A DNA stretch of 64,000 nt from Syntrophaceae bacterium UBA6109 (GTDB taxonomy: Bacteria; Desulfobacterota; Syntrophia; Syntrophales; UBA6109), in NCBI GenBank assembly GCA_002428445.1, contig DIWJ01000024.1:4569-68568 (forward strand), in the 5' to 3' direction. The notes under the pieces are model-generated. The model did no database searches. It saw only the letters and a program-made list of their open reading frames with translations, and was not told the origin of the DNA. Every line of letters starts with the position of its first letter. Positions within the stretch are counted from its first letter, which is position 1. Shown here one piece after another: positions 40,596 through 49,281 of this stretch. A program made the translations under genes and the position numbers.

Positions 40596-41645
40596 ATGAA
40601 TGATATGTTCGTATTCCTGAAGCCGATCGCGATCGCCCTTGCCTACATTGCCGGAGGGCTCGTGCTCGGCTATATTTTTGAAAAGATCGTTCTCAAAGCG
40701 GTAAAGAGAATCGTTGCGCGGACGAGCTGGCAGGCCGACAACATCATCGTCCACTCCATGACCGGCATGATGACGCTGTGGTTTCTGCTGGGCGGCATCT
40801 ACGGCGCGGTCCTTCATCTGCACGTTGCGAGGGCGACCCTGGATGTCGTTCATAAGGGCCTCCTGGTCGTTTTCATCTTTTCCTTCACGATCGTCCTTGC
40901 CCGGATCGCCGCAGACTTCGTGAGTCTTTACAGCGGGCAGGTAGGCGGCGTGTTTCTCTCCACCTCGATCTTCGTCAATATTACAAGGGTCATCGTCTAT
41001 GTCATCGGCATCCTGGTGATTCTGCAGTCGCTCGGCATCTCCATCGCGCCGATCCTGACCGCTCTGGGCGTCGGAGGGCTGGCGGTCGCCCTCGCGCTCC
41101 AGGATACGCTCTCGAATCTGTTTGCCGGCATCCACGTCATCGCCTCCGGACAGCTGAAGCCCGGCGATTACGTCCGGATGGACAGCGGGGAGGAGGGATA
41201 CGTCACGGACATCAGCTGGCGCTACTCGACGATCCGGGCGCTGCCGAACAATTTGATCATCGTTCCGAATGCGAAGCTGGCCTCCGCAATCGTCACGAAT
41301 TACCATATGCCCGACAGGGAAATAGCCGTTTTGCTTCCGGTATCGGTGGGCTATGAGAGCGATCTGGCCCTCGTCGAAAAGGTGACGATCGAGGTCGCCA
41401 AGGAGGTCATGGCGGAGGTGCAGGGGGGAATTCCGCAATTTGAGCCCTTTGTGCGGTACGGCAAGTTCGCCGACTCGGGGATCGAGTTCAATGTCATTAT
41501 GCGGGCGAAGGAATTTGTCGACCAGTATGCGCTCAAGCACGAAATGATCAAACGCCTTCTCGCGCGGTATCGCGAAGAAGGCATCAATATCCCCTATCCG
41601 ATCCGCACCGTCTATGTGAAGAAAGGCGATCCCGACGCGGTCTGA
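40596..41645 (+). CDS. MscS-family mechanosensitive channel
   Basis: 349 residues. Four to five hydrophobic helices precede the conserved pore helix and beta domain: ILTALGVGGLAVALALQDTLSNLFAGIHVI, then GDYVRM and LPNNLIIVPNAKLASAIVTNY. It is an inner-membrane tension-gated channel for osmotic release. ATG 40,596 (MNDMFVFLKPI) with GGTGGA upstream is preferred to an earlier in-frame ATG at 40,512. Confidence 0.9.
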   Translation: MNDMFVFLKPIAIALAYIAGGLVLGYIFEKIVLKAVKRIVARTSWQADNIIVHSMTGMMTLWFLLGGIYGAVLHLHVARATLDVVHKGLLVVFIFSFTIVLARIAADFVSLYSGQVGGVFLSTSIFVNITRVIVYVIGILVILQSLGISIAPILTALGVGGLAVALALQDTLSNLFAGIHVIASGQLKPGDYVRMDSGEEGYVTDISWRYSTIRALPNNLIIVPNAKLASAIVTNYHMPDREIAVLLPVSVGYESDLALVEKVTIEVAKEVMAEVQGGIPQFEPFVRYGKFADSGIEFNVIMRAKEFVDQYALKHEMIKRLLARYREEGINIPYPIRTVYVKKGDPDAV

Positions 41646-41656
41646 GGGCGCCGATC

Positions 41657-42469
41657 TCAGGCCAATGTCAGGGACGGCGGCCGCAGGCCGATCCCTTCGA
41701 GGCTGACGGTCCACGTCTGGCCCGGCCGGACGGGGAGGGCGGCGGTGAGGGTTCCCGTCGTCACGATCTCGCCCGCGGACAGCGGCTCGCCGCTCTGGCC
41801 TGTAAGCAGGTCGCGGAGGTGTTTCAGCGCCAGGAGGGGACTTCCGAGAACGAACCCTCCTTTTCCCCGCGCCACCTCTTTCCCTTCGCAGAGAAGAGCA
41901 ATGTGAAACTCCTTCAGGCTCCGGAGCAGGGCGTCATTGCGCGTGTCCGCGAACGTCTCCGGGGTGCCGATGACGAGCGCCGCGTGGAGTCCGAAATCGA
42001 CAACGGTGTCGGCGGGTTGAAATTTCCAGTCGGGATAGTGGCAGTCGACGATCTCGAACCCGACGGCCATCCACTCGATCGAGGCCAGGAGGGATTCTTC
42101 ATCACTCCCCGCCGGCGCCGCGCGAAGCTTCAGGACGATCTCCGGTTCGATTCTCGGCGCTGCCATGCCGACCAGCGACAGGGAGCCATGATCGCGGACG
42201 GCGAAATCCACCGTGCCTTCGTACATGTGCGCCCAGATCGGGGTATCGAGGCCGTACTGGGTCCAGATCTCCCGGTTGGTGAAGCCGATCTTGCGGCCGA
42301 CGGTCCGTTCCCCGCGGCTTCTCCGGATGCGCACGATCTCGGCGGCAATGTCATAAGCCGCAGCAAGACCGAAGTCCGGGATCGTTGCCGTCGGCGGAGC
42401 TGCCAAACGGACTTGATCGCGCAGCACAATCTGCTCCTCAGCTCGTCTGCGAATATCGATTTCCGGCAT
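41657..42469 (-). CDS. 2-keto-4-pentenoate hydratase family protein
   Basis: 270 residues of the fumarylacetoacetase-related hydratase/decarboxylase family. Relevant segments are KIGFTNREIWTQYGLDTPIWAHM, PRIEPEIVLKLRAAP (Glu ligands), GFEIVDCHYPDWKF and GSPLLALKHL. These enzymes hydrate 2-hydroxypentadienoate or decarboxylate related oxo acids with a divalent metal. The neighbouring genes do not form an aromatic pathway, so the substrate is uncertain. Confidence 0.85.
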   Translation of the reverse strand: MPEIDIRRRAEEQIVLRDQVRLAAPPTATIPDFGLAAAYDIAAEIVRIRRSRGERTVGRKIGFTNREIWTQYGLDTPIWAHMYEGTVDFAVRDHGSLSLVGMAAPRIEPEIVLKLRAAPAGSDEESLLASIEWMAVGFEIVDCHYPDWKFQPADTVVDFGLHAALVIGTPETFADTRNDALLRSLKEFHIALLCEGKEVARGKGGFVLGSPLLALKHLRDLLTGQSGEPLSAGEIVTTGTLTAALPVRPGQTWTVSLEGIGLRPPSLTLA

Positions 42470-42492
42470 GCCGCTTCTTCCTCGCTTTCTTC

Positions 42493-42864
42493 TCAGTCCT
42501 GTCTCCCGAGACAGTTCGACTTCCCCTTGCCGCGCCCCGAGGTGTCTTCCTCGATCATGATGCCTCCCTCAAAGGTCAGGACATAGATGAAGTCGTTGTC
42601 TCCGCAGTTGTAATACCATTGTTCGACTCTCTTGACGGTCTCAGTGCGGGTTCCGGGTCCGTTGGGCTTTCTTTTGCTCTTGCACGTGGAGCTTTCCTTC
42701 ATCGTGGGCGGACCGCATTCCATGAGGACTTTCGCTTTCGAATCCCCCACGCCGACGAGACCATCCCCGCAGCGGAAGGCGCAGGCGGGGGTTGCGAAGA
42801 GACCGATACAAACCACCGTTGCGAAAACGACGAACAGGAAACCGGCGAACTTTACTCTGATCAT
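42493..42864 (-). CDS. DUF2845 secreted protein
   Basis: 123 residues with a signal peptide (FLFVVFATVVCIGLFATPACA) and the DUF2845 core FRCGDGLVGVGDSKAKVLMECGPPT, a motif also seen in SmpA-like small domains. Four Cys in the mature part could form disulfides. The ATG at 42,864 overlaps the YkgJ-family stop by four bases, so it is translationally coupled. Function unknown. Confidence 0.85.
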   Translation of the reverse strand: MIRVKFAGFLFVVFATVVCIGLFATPACAFRCGDGLVGVGDSKAKVLMECGPPTMKESSTCKSKRKPNGPGTRTETVKRVEQWYYNCGDNDFIYVLTFEGGIMIEEDTSGRGKGKSNCLGRQD

Positions 42865-43214
42865 GGGTCCTCCTTTCCGGATCGCGCGTAAAGTCGGTGA
42901 AACTTGGGGCATATCTCCGAGGAGCCGGGCCGGTAGTTGCGGCAGACCCTCGGCCGTGTCGCATAAATGCTGCAGCGGTATCGATCCTCTTCGAAGGCAA
43001 GAAACGGGCAACCGCGAAGATAGCGTCCGTCGTCGGCGCAGACGAGGTGGTCGCCCATCCACAAGGCGTGTTCGCGCCGGATCATCTGAAGAATATCGTC
43101 GCGTCCCTCGCGATGCCAGCGGTCGATGTCTTCGTCCCGCACGTAGGCAATGAAATCGGCGAGGCAGCACTTGCCGCAGCGTTCGCAGTCAGTATGCGAT
43201 ATTTCCAGCAACAA
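42861..43214 (-). CDS. YkgJ-type cysteine cluster protein
   Basis: 117 residues with the Fe/Zn cluster pattern CERCGKCC near the N-terminus, CPFL, CSIYATRPRVCRNYRPGSSEIC. This is the UPF0153/YkgJ signature, thought to hold a metal or FeS cluster. Its end overlaps the DUF2845 start and it lies one base after the methyltransferase stop. The partner or substrate is unknown. Confidence 0.88.
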   Translation of the reverse strand: MLLEISHTDCERCGKCCLADFIAYVRDEDIDRWHREGRDDILQMIRREHALWMGDHLVCADDGRYLRGCPFLAFEEDRYRCSIYATRPRVCRNYRPGSSEICPKFHRLYARSGKEDP

Positions 43215-43215
43215 T

Positions 43216-44160
43216 TCAACCCTTTCGCCGCCGAAGCAGAAGATACTCGTATTGATAGAGGTCGCCGACGAACTGGCGCAGGATTTCTTCCTGTCCGGTC
43301 ATCTCCACGCCGGAGGAGAGGATGCATCGCAGCCTTTCGGTCCAGTCGATCTGCACATAGTCGGCGAAAGGGCCTCGCAGAACCTCGTATCCCCATGCCT
43401 TCGCGACCTGCTCGAGGTGCGAGAACGCGATCGTGTATTCGTCGTGGCCGTAAAGCGGGATCCTTTCCGGAAGGCCGCCTCCGCGAACCTGGACAAAGGC
43501 GCGATATTTTTCCGGCACCGTCGCTTCGCAGCTGTGCTCGCCGATGAAGACATGGGGGACGCCTGCCGCGCAGAGCTTTTGCGTTGCCGCCACCGCGCCG
43601 ATGTTGAAGGAGAAGAGCTCGGCGTCCGGCTCCGGGAATCCGTAGCGGTCGAAGAGGCGTCTGGCGGCGCGTACCTCTTCCGGGAGAAGTGCAGCATCCG
43701 ACGACAGGTCATCGATTCCAAGGTTTGTCACGACGGGGAAATCGCCGAGGATTTCGTTGAGAACGGCGAGATCGAGGCCTGCCAGTGTCCGCGGGTCGGA
43801 GCAAAGAAAATCCTCCTGTCGACAGGCAATGGCCTTCCCCCGGAGCGTCTCCCGCTGTTTTTCGAGGAGAAACGGCGAGATATCCAGCATGGTCGCGGAC
43901 AGGCCGGGGTTCCGATCGAGAAAGTCCCGCATGAGGCAGCCGTAGCCGCCGCCGATTTCGATCACGGCGCGCACTTCCTTCATCGGCAGCCGGTCGGCCA
44001 GGAAGTCGTAGAGAAGATGTCCGTACGAATCGTTTGTCGTCAGGACGGTGCGGCAGGGGCTGTCCTGCGGCTCGAGCATATTGCAGACGGTCAACTCCCA
44101 TCCGAGGGACTTCATCTCCCGGCGGTGGTAATCGGCCGTGGAGCGGATAACCGGTTCCAT
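43216..44160 (-). CDS. putative sugar O-methyltransferase (SAM-dependent)
   Basis: 314 residues. SAM-binding motif I is VIEIGGGYGCLMRDFLD at about 66, followed by MLDISPFLLEKQ and DLAVLNEILGDF. It resembles the 'putative sugar O-methyltransferase' family, usually found with polysaccharide genes, though none are here. ATG 44,160 has GAGGG upstream; a start at 44,214 is possible. It heads the cluster with YkgJ and DUF2845. Confidence 0.7.
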   Translation of the reverse strand: MEPVIRSTADYHRREMKSLGWELTVCNMLEPQDSPCRTVLTTNDSYGHLLYDFLADRLPMKEVRAVIEIGGGYGCLMRDFLDRNPGLSATMLDISPFLLEKQRETLRGKAIACRQEDFLCSDPRTLAGLDLAVLNEILGDFPVVTNLGIDDLSSDAALLPEEVRAARRLFDRYGFPEPDAELFSFNIGAVAATQKLCAAGVPHVFIGEHSCEATVPEKYRAFVQVRGGGLPERIPLYGHDEYTIAFSHLEQVAKAWGYEVLRGPFADYVQIDWTERLRCILSSGVEMTGQEEILRQFVGDLYQYEYLLLRRRKG

Positions 44161-44221
44161 GGGGTGTTCCCTCGCACAACTTTGGAACCCGGTCAAGAAC
44201 CGCTTTGCGATCATTTCCGCC

Positions 44222-44250
44222 TTGACAGGGATATGCGGCCATTGTATGCA
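44222..44250 (+). promoter_or_regulatory. candidate promoter of the aminotransferase leader
   Basis: TTGACA (44,222-44,227), a 17-base spacer, and TATGCA (44,245-44,250). The predicted start near 44,257 gives a leader of about 110 bases containing the terminator at 44,321-44,352. Confidence 0.55.
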
Positions 44251-44320
44251 GAGCCGCCTGTTTTCTCGGGGCTTTGGAGCCGGGCCGCGCAGTGCACGAA
44301 GCGGCGCGCATTCTTTCGTA

Positions 44321-44352
44321 GACCGCCCTTGAAAGGCGGTCGATTTTTTTTT
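44321..44352 (+). terminator. intrinsic terminator in the aminotransferase leader
   Basis: GACCGCC (44,321-44,327) and GGCGGTC (44,335-44,341) form a 7-bp stem with a 7-base loop, followed by GA and nine T. It ends only 18 bases before the ATG. No plus-strand gene lies upstream that it could close, so it looks like a conditional terminator. Confidence 0.8.
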
Positions 44353-44370
44353 GAGGTTGAAAAAGTTGTG

Positions 44371-45492
44371 ATGAAGAAATCTGTCGGTGATCTCAATCTT
44401 TCTCCACGCATTCTTCTCGGTCCCGGACCGAGTGCCGTTCATCCGCGGGTGCTGCGGACCATGAGCACCCCCTTGATCGGATACCTCGATCCGGAATGGC
44501 TCGTCCTGATGGACGAGGAACAGGAACTGCTGAGGTCCGTATTCATGACGAAAAACGTCGTCACCCTGCCGATGAGCGGGACGGGCGGCGCCGGCATGGA
44601 AACGGCGCTCTGCAATTTTTTGGAACCCGGGGATTCGATCCTCGTGGGCTGCAACGGTTTCTTCAGCGAACGGATGTGCGACATCGCGACGAGGCTCGGT
44701 GCAAAAGTCAGCCGTCTTGAAAAACCTTACGGGGAGGTCTTCGGGAAGGAAGAACTCGAGGCGGGGCTCAAGAAGGCGGGTCCCGTCAAGATGGTCGCCC
44801 TGGTCCATGCGGAAACCTCAACCGGCGCCCTTCAGCCGATGGAGGGGATCGGGGAAATCGCCCACAGGCATGGGGCGCTGATGATGATGGACTGCGTCAC
44901 GTCCCTGGCGGGTGTTCCGGTGCGGATCGACGATTGGAACGTGGACGTGGCCTACAGCGGAACGCAGAAATGCATCGGCTGCCCTCCGGGGCTTGCCCCT
45001 TTCACGGCGAGCGATCGGGCGATGAAGGTCCTGCACGCGAGGAAAACGGCGGTGCCCAACTGGTATCTCGATCTGAAAATGATCGAACAGTACTGGGGCA
45101 AGGATCGGAGCTATCACCATACGCCGGCAGCCAGCCTGCATTATGCTTTCCGCGAGGGGCTGCGCATGATTATGGAGGAAGGCCTCGATGCCCGTTGGAA
45201 ACGGCATCGCGACAACGCCGAGTACCTCTGGACTTCTCTGGAACGGCTCGGGCTGAAGATGCACGTTGCCCATGAGCACCGGCTGCCGTCTCTGACGACG
45301 GTCTGTATCCCTCCGGGTGTCGACGACCTCAAGGTCCGCACGGCACTGAGGGAAGATTACAATATCGAGATCGCCGGCGGTTTCGGCCCGCTGAAGGGGA
45401 AGACCTGGCGCGTGGGACTGATGGGATTTTCCAGCCGCAGGGAGAACGTTGCGCTGCTGTCCGAAGCGCTCCGGGAAATTCTGCAGCGCTGA
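44371..45492 (+). CDS. class V aminotransferase, alanine/serine-glyoxylate type
   Basis: 373-residue PLP enzyme. It opens with LLGPGPSAVHPRVLRTM, has MSGTGGAGMETAL, and a candidate PLP-binding Lys in YSGTQKCIGCPPGLAPF; the substrate-side region is GYLDPEW. Members transfer amino groups from alanine or serine to glyoxylate, or act in serine formation. ATG 44,371 is used, but GTG at 44,368 has better spacing to GAGGT. A strong bidirectional terminator follows. Confidence 0.9.
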   Translation: MKKSVGDLNLSPRILLGPGPSAVHPRVLRTMSTPLIGYLDPEWLVLMDEEQELLRSVFMTKNVVTLPMSGTGGAGMETALCNFLEPGDSILVGCNGFFSERMCDIATRLGAKVSRLEKPYGEVFGKEELEAGLKKAGPVKMVALVHAETSTGALQPMEGIGEIAHRHGALMMMDCVTSLAGVPVRIDDWNVDVAYSGTQKCIGCPPGLAPFTASDRAMKVLHARKTAVPNWYLDLKMIEQYWGKDRSYHHTPAASLHYAFREGLRMIMEEGLDARWKRHRDNAEYLWTSLERLGLKMHVAHEHRLPSLTTVCIPPGVDDLKVRTALREDYNIEIAGGFGPLKGKTWRVGLMGFSSRRENVALLSEALREILQR

Positions 45493-45510
45493 CGGGAAGT
45501 GTGACCGAAC

Positions 45511-45544
45511 AAAAAAGCCCCGGCGGAAAGGCCGGGGCTTTTTT
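45511..45544. terminator. bidirectional terminator
   Basis: AAAAAAGCCCCGGC and GCCGGGGCTTTTTT (45,511-45,524 and 45,531-45,544) form a perfect stem with a 6-base loop and runs of A/T on both sides. It lies between the convergent aminotransferase and cytochrome c genes and should stop both. Confidence 0.92.
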
Positions 45545-45581
45545 GTTTTCATCGGATCGAGAAATGCCGTTGCCGTCGAAA

Positions 45582-45866
45582 TCAGCGCAGTTCGTTTTTC
45601 TTGCTCAGCATGCTGAGATAATCAGCGACCGCTTGACGCTCGGCGGTGTTGAGTTTTGCGCCCTTGCCGATCATCCTGTCCACGGTGACCTTCCAGTCGG
45701 CCGCGGCCTTCTTCGCCGTCACGAATTTGTCGGCGGTGTGGCAGCGCGTGCAGCGGTCAGTGGCAAGCTTCTCCCCGGAGAGGTCCGCTGCTCCGGCGGC
45801 CGATATCCCCAATCCCAGCATTGCGGCTCCGATCATCCCTGCGATCAAAACAGTCGTGTTCTTCAT
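45582..45866 (-). CDS. small periplasmic c-type cytochrome
   Basis: 94 residues with a signal peptide (MKNTTVLIAGMIGAAMLGLGISAAGAA) and one heme-binding motif CTRCH (Cys39, Cys42, His43). The remainder is LNTAERQAVADYLSML, a usual terminal helix of monoheme cytochromes. Met candidates for the sixth ligand include M65 in VDRMIGKG. It follows the 58-residue ORF by 29 bases. Confidence 0.85.
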   Translation of the reverse strand: MKNTTVLIAGMIGAAMLGLGISAAGAADLSGEKLATDRCTRCHTADKFVTAKKAAADWKVTVDRMIGKGAKLNTAERQAVADYLSMLSKKNELR

Positions 45867-45895
45867 AGCGTCCTCCTCTGTTCAGCCCGCCTGTA

Positions 45896-46072
45896 TCAGG
45901 CGAGGTCCATGTTGTCAATCTCATGGCAGTGTTCGTACCTGGCAAGGTCTTCCGCACCGATATCGACCGTGACGGTGCATTTCTCGCGGTCCCAGGCCAC
46001 CACATCCTTCCCCCACAGACGAATCGCTTCATCGACCACGTCGGGGTGCCCCAGACGAAAGGTCTTCAACAT
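45896..46072 (-). CDS. small protein upstream of the cytochrome c gene
   Basis: 58 residues starting MLKTFRLGHPDVVDEAIRLW and ending with TGA at 45,898-45,896. GGGAGG lies 5 bases before the ATG, a strong ribosome site. Two Cys (at 32 and 50), several His and acidic residues and no signal peptide are seen. It precedes the cytochrome gene on the same strand by 29 bases, suggesting one transcript. Family not recognised. Confidence 0.65.
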   Translation of the reverse strand: MLKTFRLGHPDVVDEAIRLWGKDVVAWDREKCTVTVDIGAEDLARYEHCHEIDNMDLA

Positions 46073-46162
46073 TGCATCCTCCCTGAACGAAACCCAGGTT
46101 CTTCATAATGGTTTCCCGGGGAATCGTCAAGTTCCGCCCGTTCGTTGCAGGAAGAAAAGAGC

Positions 46163-46191
46163 TTGACAGAAAATGAATACTCCGGTAAGAA
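46163..46191 (+). promoter_or_regulatory. candidate promoter for EF-G
   Basis: TTGACA (46,163-46,168), a 17-base spacer and TAAGAA (46,186-46,191). The -10 is weak but the -35 and spacing are ideal. It lies 100 bases upstream of the EF-G ATG. Confidence 0.45.
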
Positions 46192-46290
46192 GCTAAATTC
46201 CGTCGCGTATATTGCGGTTTTGAAATCCCCCATGCGGTGCGACTTCCGGATGAGGGATTTTTTCGTTTTGGAAAACAAGGATTGGACATC

Positions 46291-48393
46291 ATGAAACGGG
46301 ATATCAGAAAAGTAAGGAATATCGGCATCAGCGCCCACATTGACTCGGGGAAGACGACGCTCACGGAACGCATCCTCTACTACACGAAGCGGATCCATGT
46401 CATGCACGAGATCAAGGGGAAGGACGGAGTCGGTGCGACCATGGACTCCATGGAGTTGGAACGCGAAAGGGGTATCACCATCGCGTCGGCGGCCACGTTC
46501 TGCGAATGGGACGATTATGAAGTCAATGTGATCGATACTCCGGGGCATGTCGATTTCACCATCGAGGTGGAGCGCTCACTCCGCGTCCTCGACGGGGCGG
46601 TCCTGGTTCTCTGTTCGGTCGGCGGGGTGCAGTCCCAATCGATCACGGTCGACCAGCAGATGAAACGGTACAGCGTTCCCTGCATTGCCTTCATCAACAA
46701 GCTCGATCGCAGCGGTGCAAATCCCGAACGCGTGATCTCCCAGTTGCGCTCGAAGCTCGGGCATCATGCCGTGGCCATGCAGATGCCGATCGGGCTCGAG
46801 TCCAATTTCGCAGCGATCGTCGATCTCGTATCCATGGAGGCGGTCTATTTCGACGGTGATCACGGCCAGCTCATCCGGCGCGAAGCCATTCCGGCGGAGC
46901 ATTTGGCTGAAGCCAAGGCGAAGCGGGAGGAAATGCTCGACGCGGCGGCGATGTTCTCCGACGAACTCATGGAGGCTGTTCTGGAAGGCCGTGAGATTCC
47001 GGAATCGCTCATTTACGATGCCGTGCGCCGCGGAACGATCGAACGGAAAATGACGCCCGTTTATATCGGATCGGCCTACAAAAACAAGGGTGTGCAATTG
47101 CTGCTCGATGCGGTGACGCAGGTTCTGCCCGCTCCTCCGGACGTGCCGAACACCGCCCTCGATCGGGACAAGGACGAGGCGCCGCTGACGCTTGACAGCG
47201 ATCCGGAGAAGCCGCTGGTCGCCTTTGCGTTCAAACTCGAAGACGGCCCGTACGGACAGCTCACCTACATCCGCGTTTACCAGGGCACCATCGCCCGCGG
47301 CGAAACGATCGTCAACGCGCGCACCGGGAAGAAGGTAAAGGTCGGACGCGTCGTACGGATGCACGCGGACCAGATGGAAGATATCGAGAGCATTCCCGCC
47401 GGGTATATCGGCGCGCTCTTCGGAATCGACTGCGCTTCGGGCGATACCTTTGTCGGACCCGGAATGAATGTGACGATGACCAGCATGTTCGTCCCCGAAC
47501 CCGTCATCTCCCTTTCGATCACGCCGGTGGACAACAAGTCCCAGATCAACATGTCCAAGGCCCTGGGGCGGTTTACAAAGGAGGACCCCACGTTCCGCAC
47601 GCACGTCGATGAGGAGACCAAGGAGACGATCATCGCCGGGATGGGAGAACTGCATCTGGAGATCTACGTGGAGCGGATGCGCCGGGAATACAACGCCGAG
47701 GTGACGACGGGGCATCCCCGTGTCGCGTACCGGGAGACGATCACCGCGCGGGCGGAGTTCAACTACACGCACAAGAAGCAGACCGGCGGTTCGGGGCAGT
47801 ACGCGCGGATCGCGGGTTATATCGAGCCGCTGGGCGATGTAGCGGAGGGCGAAGAAGACTTTGCCTTTGTCAACGAAATCCGAGGCGGAGCCATTCCCAC
47901 ACAGTTCATTCCCGCCGTGGAGAAGGGCTTCCGTTCCTGCGTCAAAAAGGGGCCGAAACTGGAATTCCCCGTAACGGGGGTTCGCATCGGCATCAACGAC
48001 GGCGCCTCGCACGCCGTCGATTCCTCTGACCTTGCATTCCAGACTGCGGCAAGGGCGGCATTCCGCGAGGCCTACCTCAAGGCGCGTCCGGTGATCCACG
48101 AGCCGATCATGAAAGTGGTCGTGGAAACGCCGACAGAATTTCAGGGCGCCGTCATGGGACTCCTGAATCAGCGCAGAGGCATGATCGTGGGCGCGCAGGA
48201 TGAAGGGACCATGTCCGTCATCGAGTCGCAGGTTCCGCTGGCCGAGATGTTCGGTTTTTCCACGGTCCTGAGATCGGCCACTCAGGGCAAGGCGCAGTTC
48301 ACGATGGAATTCTCTGCGTATCGACTGGTTCCCCTTTCGATCGCCGAGAAGATCGCCGAAGAGGTGGCGCAGCGCAAACGAAATGCAGCGTAG
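46291..48393 (+). CDS. fusA: elongation factor G, spd/mitochondrial EF-G1 type
   Basis: 700 residues. G1 motif AHIDSGKTT (rather than the common AHIDAGKTT/AHVDAGKTT), G3 DTPGHVD, G4 [40 protein letters not shown] resembles mitochondrial EF-G1 and the spirochete-planctomycete-deltaproteobacterial (spd) EF-G1. It catalyses GTP-dependent translocation. ATG 46,291 is used (AAGG 10 bases before); an open frame to 46,237 has no conserved sequence. It is not next to rpsL/rpsG/tuf. Confidence 0.93.
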   Translation: MKRDIRKVRNIGISAHIDSGKTTLTERILYYTKRIHVMHEIKGKDGVGATMDSMELERERGITIASAATFCEWDDYEVNVIDTPGHVDFTIEVERSLRVLDGAVLVLCSVGGVQSQSITVDQQMKRYSVPCIAFINKLDRSGANPERVISQLRSKLGHHAVAMQMPIGLESNFAAIVDLVSMEAVYFDGDHGQLIRREAIPAEHLAEAKAKREEMLDAAAMFSDELMEAVLEGREIPESLIYDAVRRGTIERKMTPVYIGSAYKNKGVQLLLDAVTQVLPAPPDVPNTALDRDKDEAPLTLDSDPEKPLVAFAFKLEDGPYGQLTYIRVYQGTIARGETIVNARTGKKVKVGRVVRMHADQMEDIESIPAGYIGALFGIDCASGDTFVGPGMNVTMTSMFVPEPVISLSITPVDNKSQINMSKALGRFTKEDPTFRTHVDEETKETIIAGMGELHLEIYVERMRREYNAEVTTGHPRVAYRETITARAEFNYTHKKQTGGSGQYARIAGYIEPLGDVAEGEEDFAFVNEIRGGAIPTQFIPAVEKGFRSCVKKGPKLEFPVTGVRIGINDGASHAVDSSDLAFQTAARAAFREAYLKARPVIHEPIMKVVVETPTEFQGAVMGLLNQRRGMIVGAQDEGTMSVIESQVPLAEMFGFSTVLRSATQGKAQFTMEFSAYRLVPLSIAEKIAEEVAQRKRNAA

Positions 48394-48514
48394 CGGACAG
48401 GAAGGTGGGAAGATTCCGGTGAAGATGCCCAACCCTTCTTCGACCGGTGCGATGTCTTGGGACCGGCCCTGGGATTCTCCGAGGGTCATCCCCTTCAGGA
48501 AAAGGAAGACTGCT

Positions 48515-49213
48515 ATGATTCCTCAAGAACTTTCGATTGAAAACCCGTTGGGACCTCTCGGATACGAGGCCGAGGATATTCTTGCGCCGGGACGTTTCGG
48601 GTCCGTCCTCGCCCATGCCGGCGTCGGCAAGACGGCGCTGCTGGTGCAGACGGCCCTTTTTCTGATGCGCAACGGCATCAACGTCCTGCATGTGAGCCTT
48701 CAGGATCCCGTTCACAAAGTCGATCTGTGGTATCGGGAACTGCTTCAGCATTTGACGGAAAGGGCCGGCCTGCGGGGCAACCGCCAGGTTTGGGACGTGC
48801 TGCAGGCATTCCGCTTCATCATGACCATCCGCGTGGACGGTTTCAGCGTGCCGAAGTTCGAAGAACGGTTAAACGATCTCATGATCCAGAATATCTTCCG
48901 GCCGAGGATCCTGATCATCGACGGCCTGCACATCGATGAGACGTCGCGGGAGGTCTTTTGTGATTTGAAGGCGCTTGCGGCAAAAAGCGGCGTCAGCGCG
49001 TGGTTCACGGTGCACGCGCATCGCCACGAGGGCAGAACGGCGGATGGACTGCCGCCATCCTTCGCGCAGATCAGCGATCTTTTCGAGATGACCCTCGAGC
49101 TCCTCAGCGAGGGCAGCGAAATCCGGCTGAAGGCGATCAAGGGCGCCAACGGCGCCTCATCGGGTAAGGATCTGGAGCTCGATCCCTCGACGATGCTGGT
49201 GCGGAGCGCCTAA
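48515..49213 (+). CDS. RecA/KaiC-like P-loop ATPase
   Basis: 232 residues. The Walker A is AHAGVGKTALL (Lys39) and the Walker B is RILIIDGLHID. The layout resembles KaiC/DnaB-RecA-type ATPases: VLHVSLQDPVHKVDLWYREL after the P-loop, then FTVHAHRHEG as a sensor-like segment. No DNA-binding or membrane domain is visible. AAGGA precedes the ATG by 8 bases. It follows EF-G by 121 bases. Function unknown. Confidence 0.75.
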   Translation: MIPQELSIENPLGPLGYEAEDILAPGRFGSVLAHAGVGKTALLVQTALFLMRNGINVLHVSLQDPVHKVDLWYRELLQHLTERAGLRGNRQVWDVLQAFRFIMTIRVDGFSVPKFEERLNDLMIQNIFRPRILIIDGLHIDETSREVFCDLKALAAKSGVSAWFTVHAHRHEGRTADGLPPSFAQISDLFEMTLELLSEGSEIRLKAIKGANGASSGKDLELDPSTMLVRSA

Positions 49214-49281
49214 AACAAACATCCGCCCGTCAATCCCGAGGTACGGCGCGCGGGATTGCGCCCGCCGTCGGATGCAACAGC

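Noticed and set aside
43150..44370. N-terminal extension of the aminotransferase frame
   Set aside because: It runs antisense through the methyltransferase gene, across the terminator at 44,321-44,352, and has no homology; the start is at 44,371 or 44,368.
46576..48489. 637-codon open frame antisense to EF-G
   Set aside because: A shadow of a highly conserved gene.
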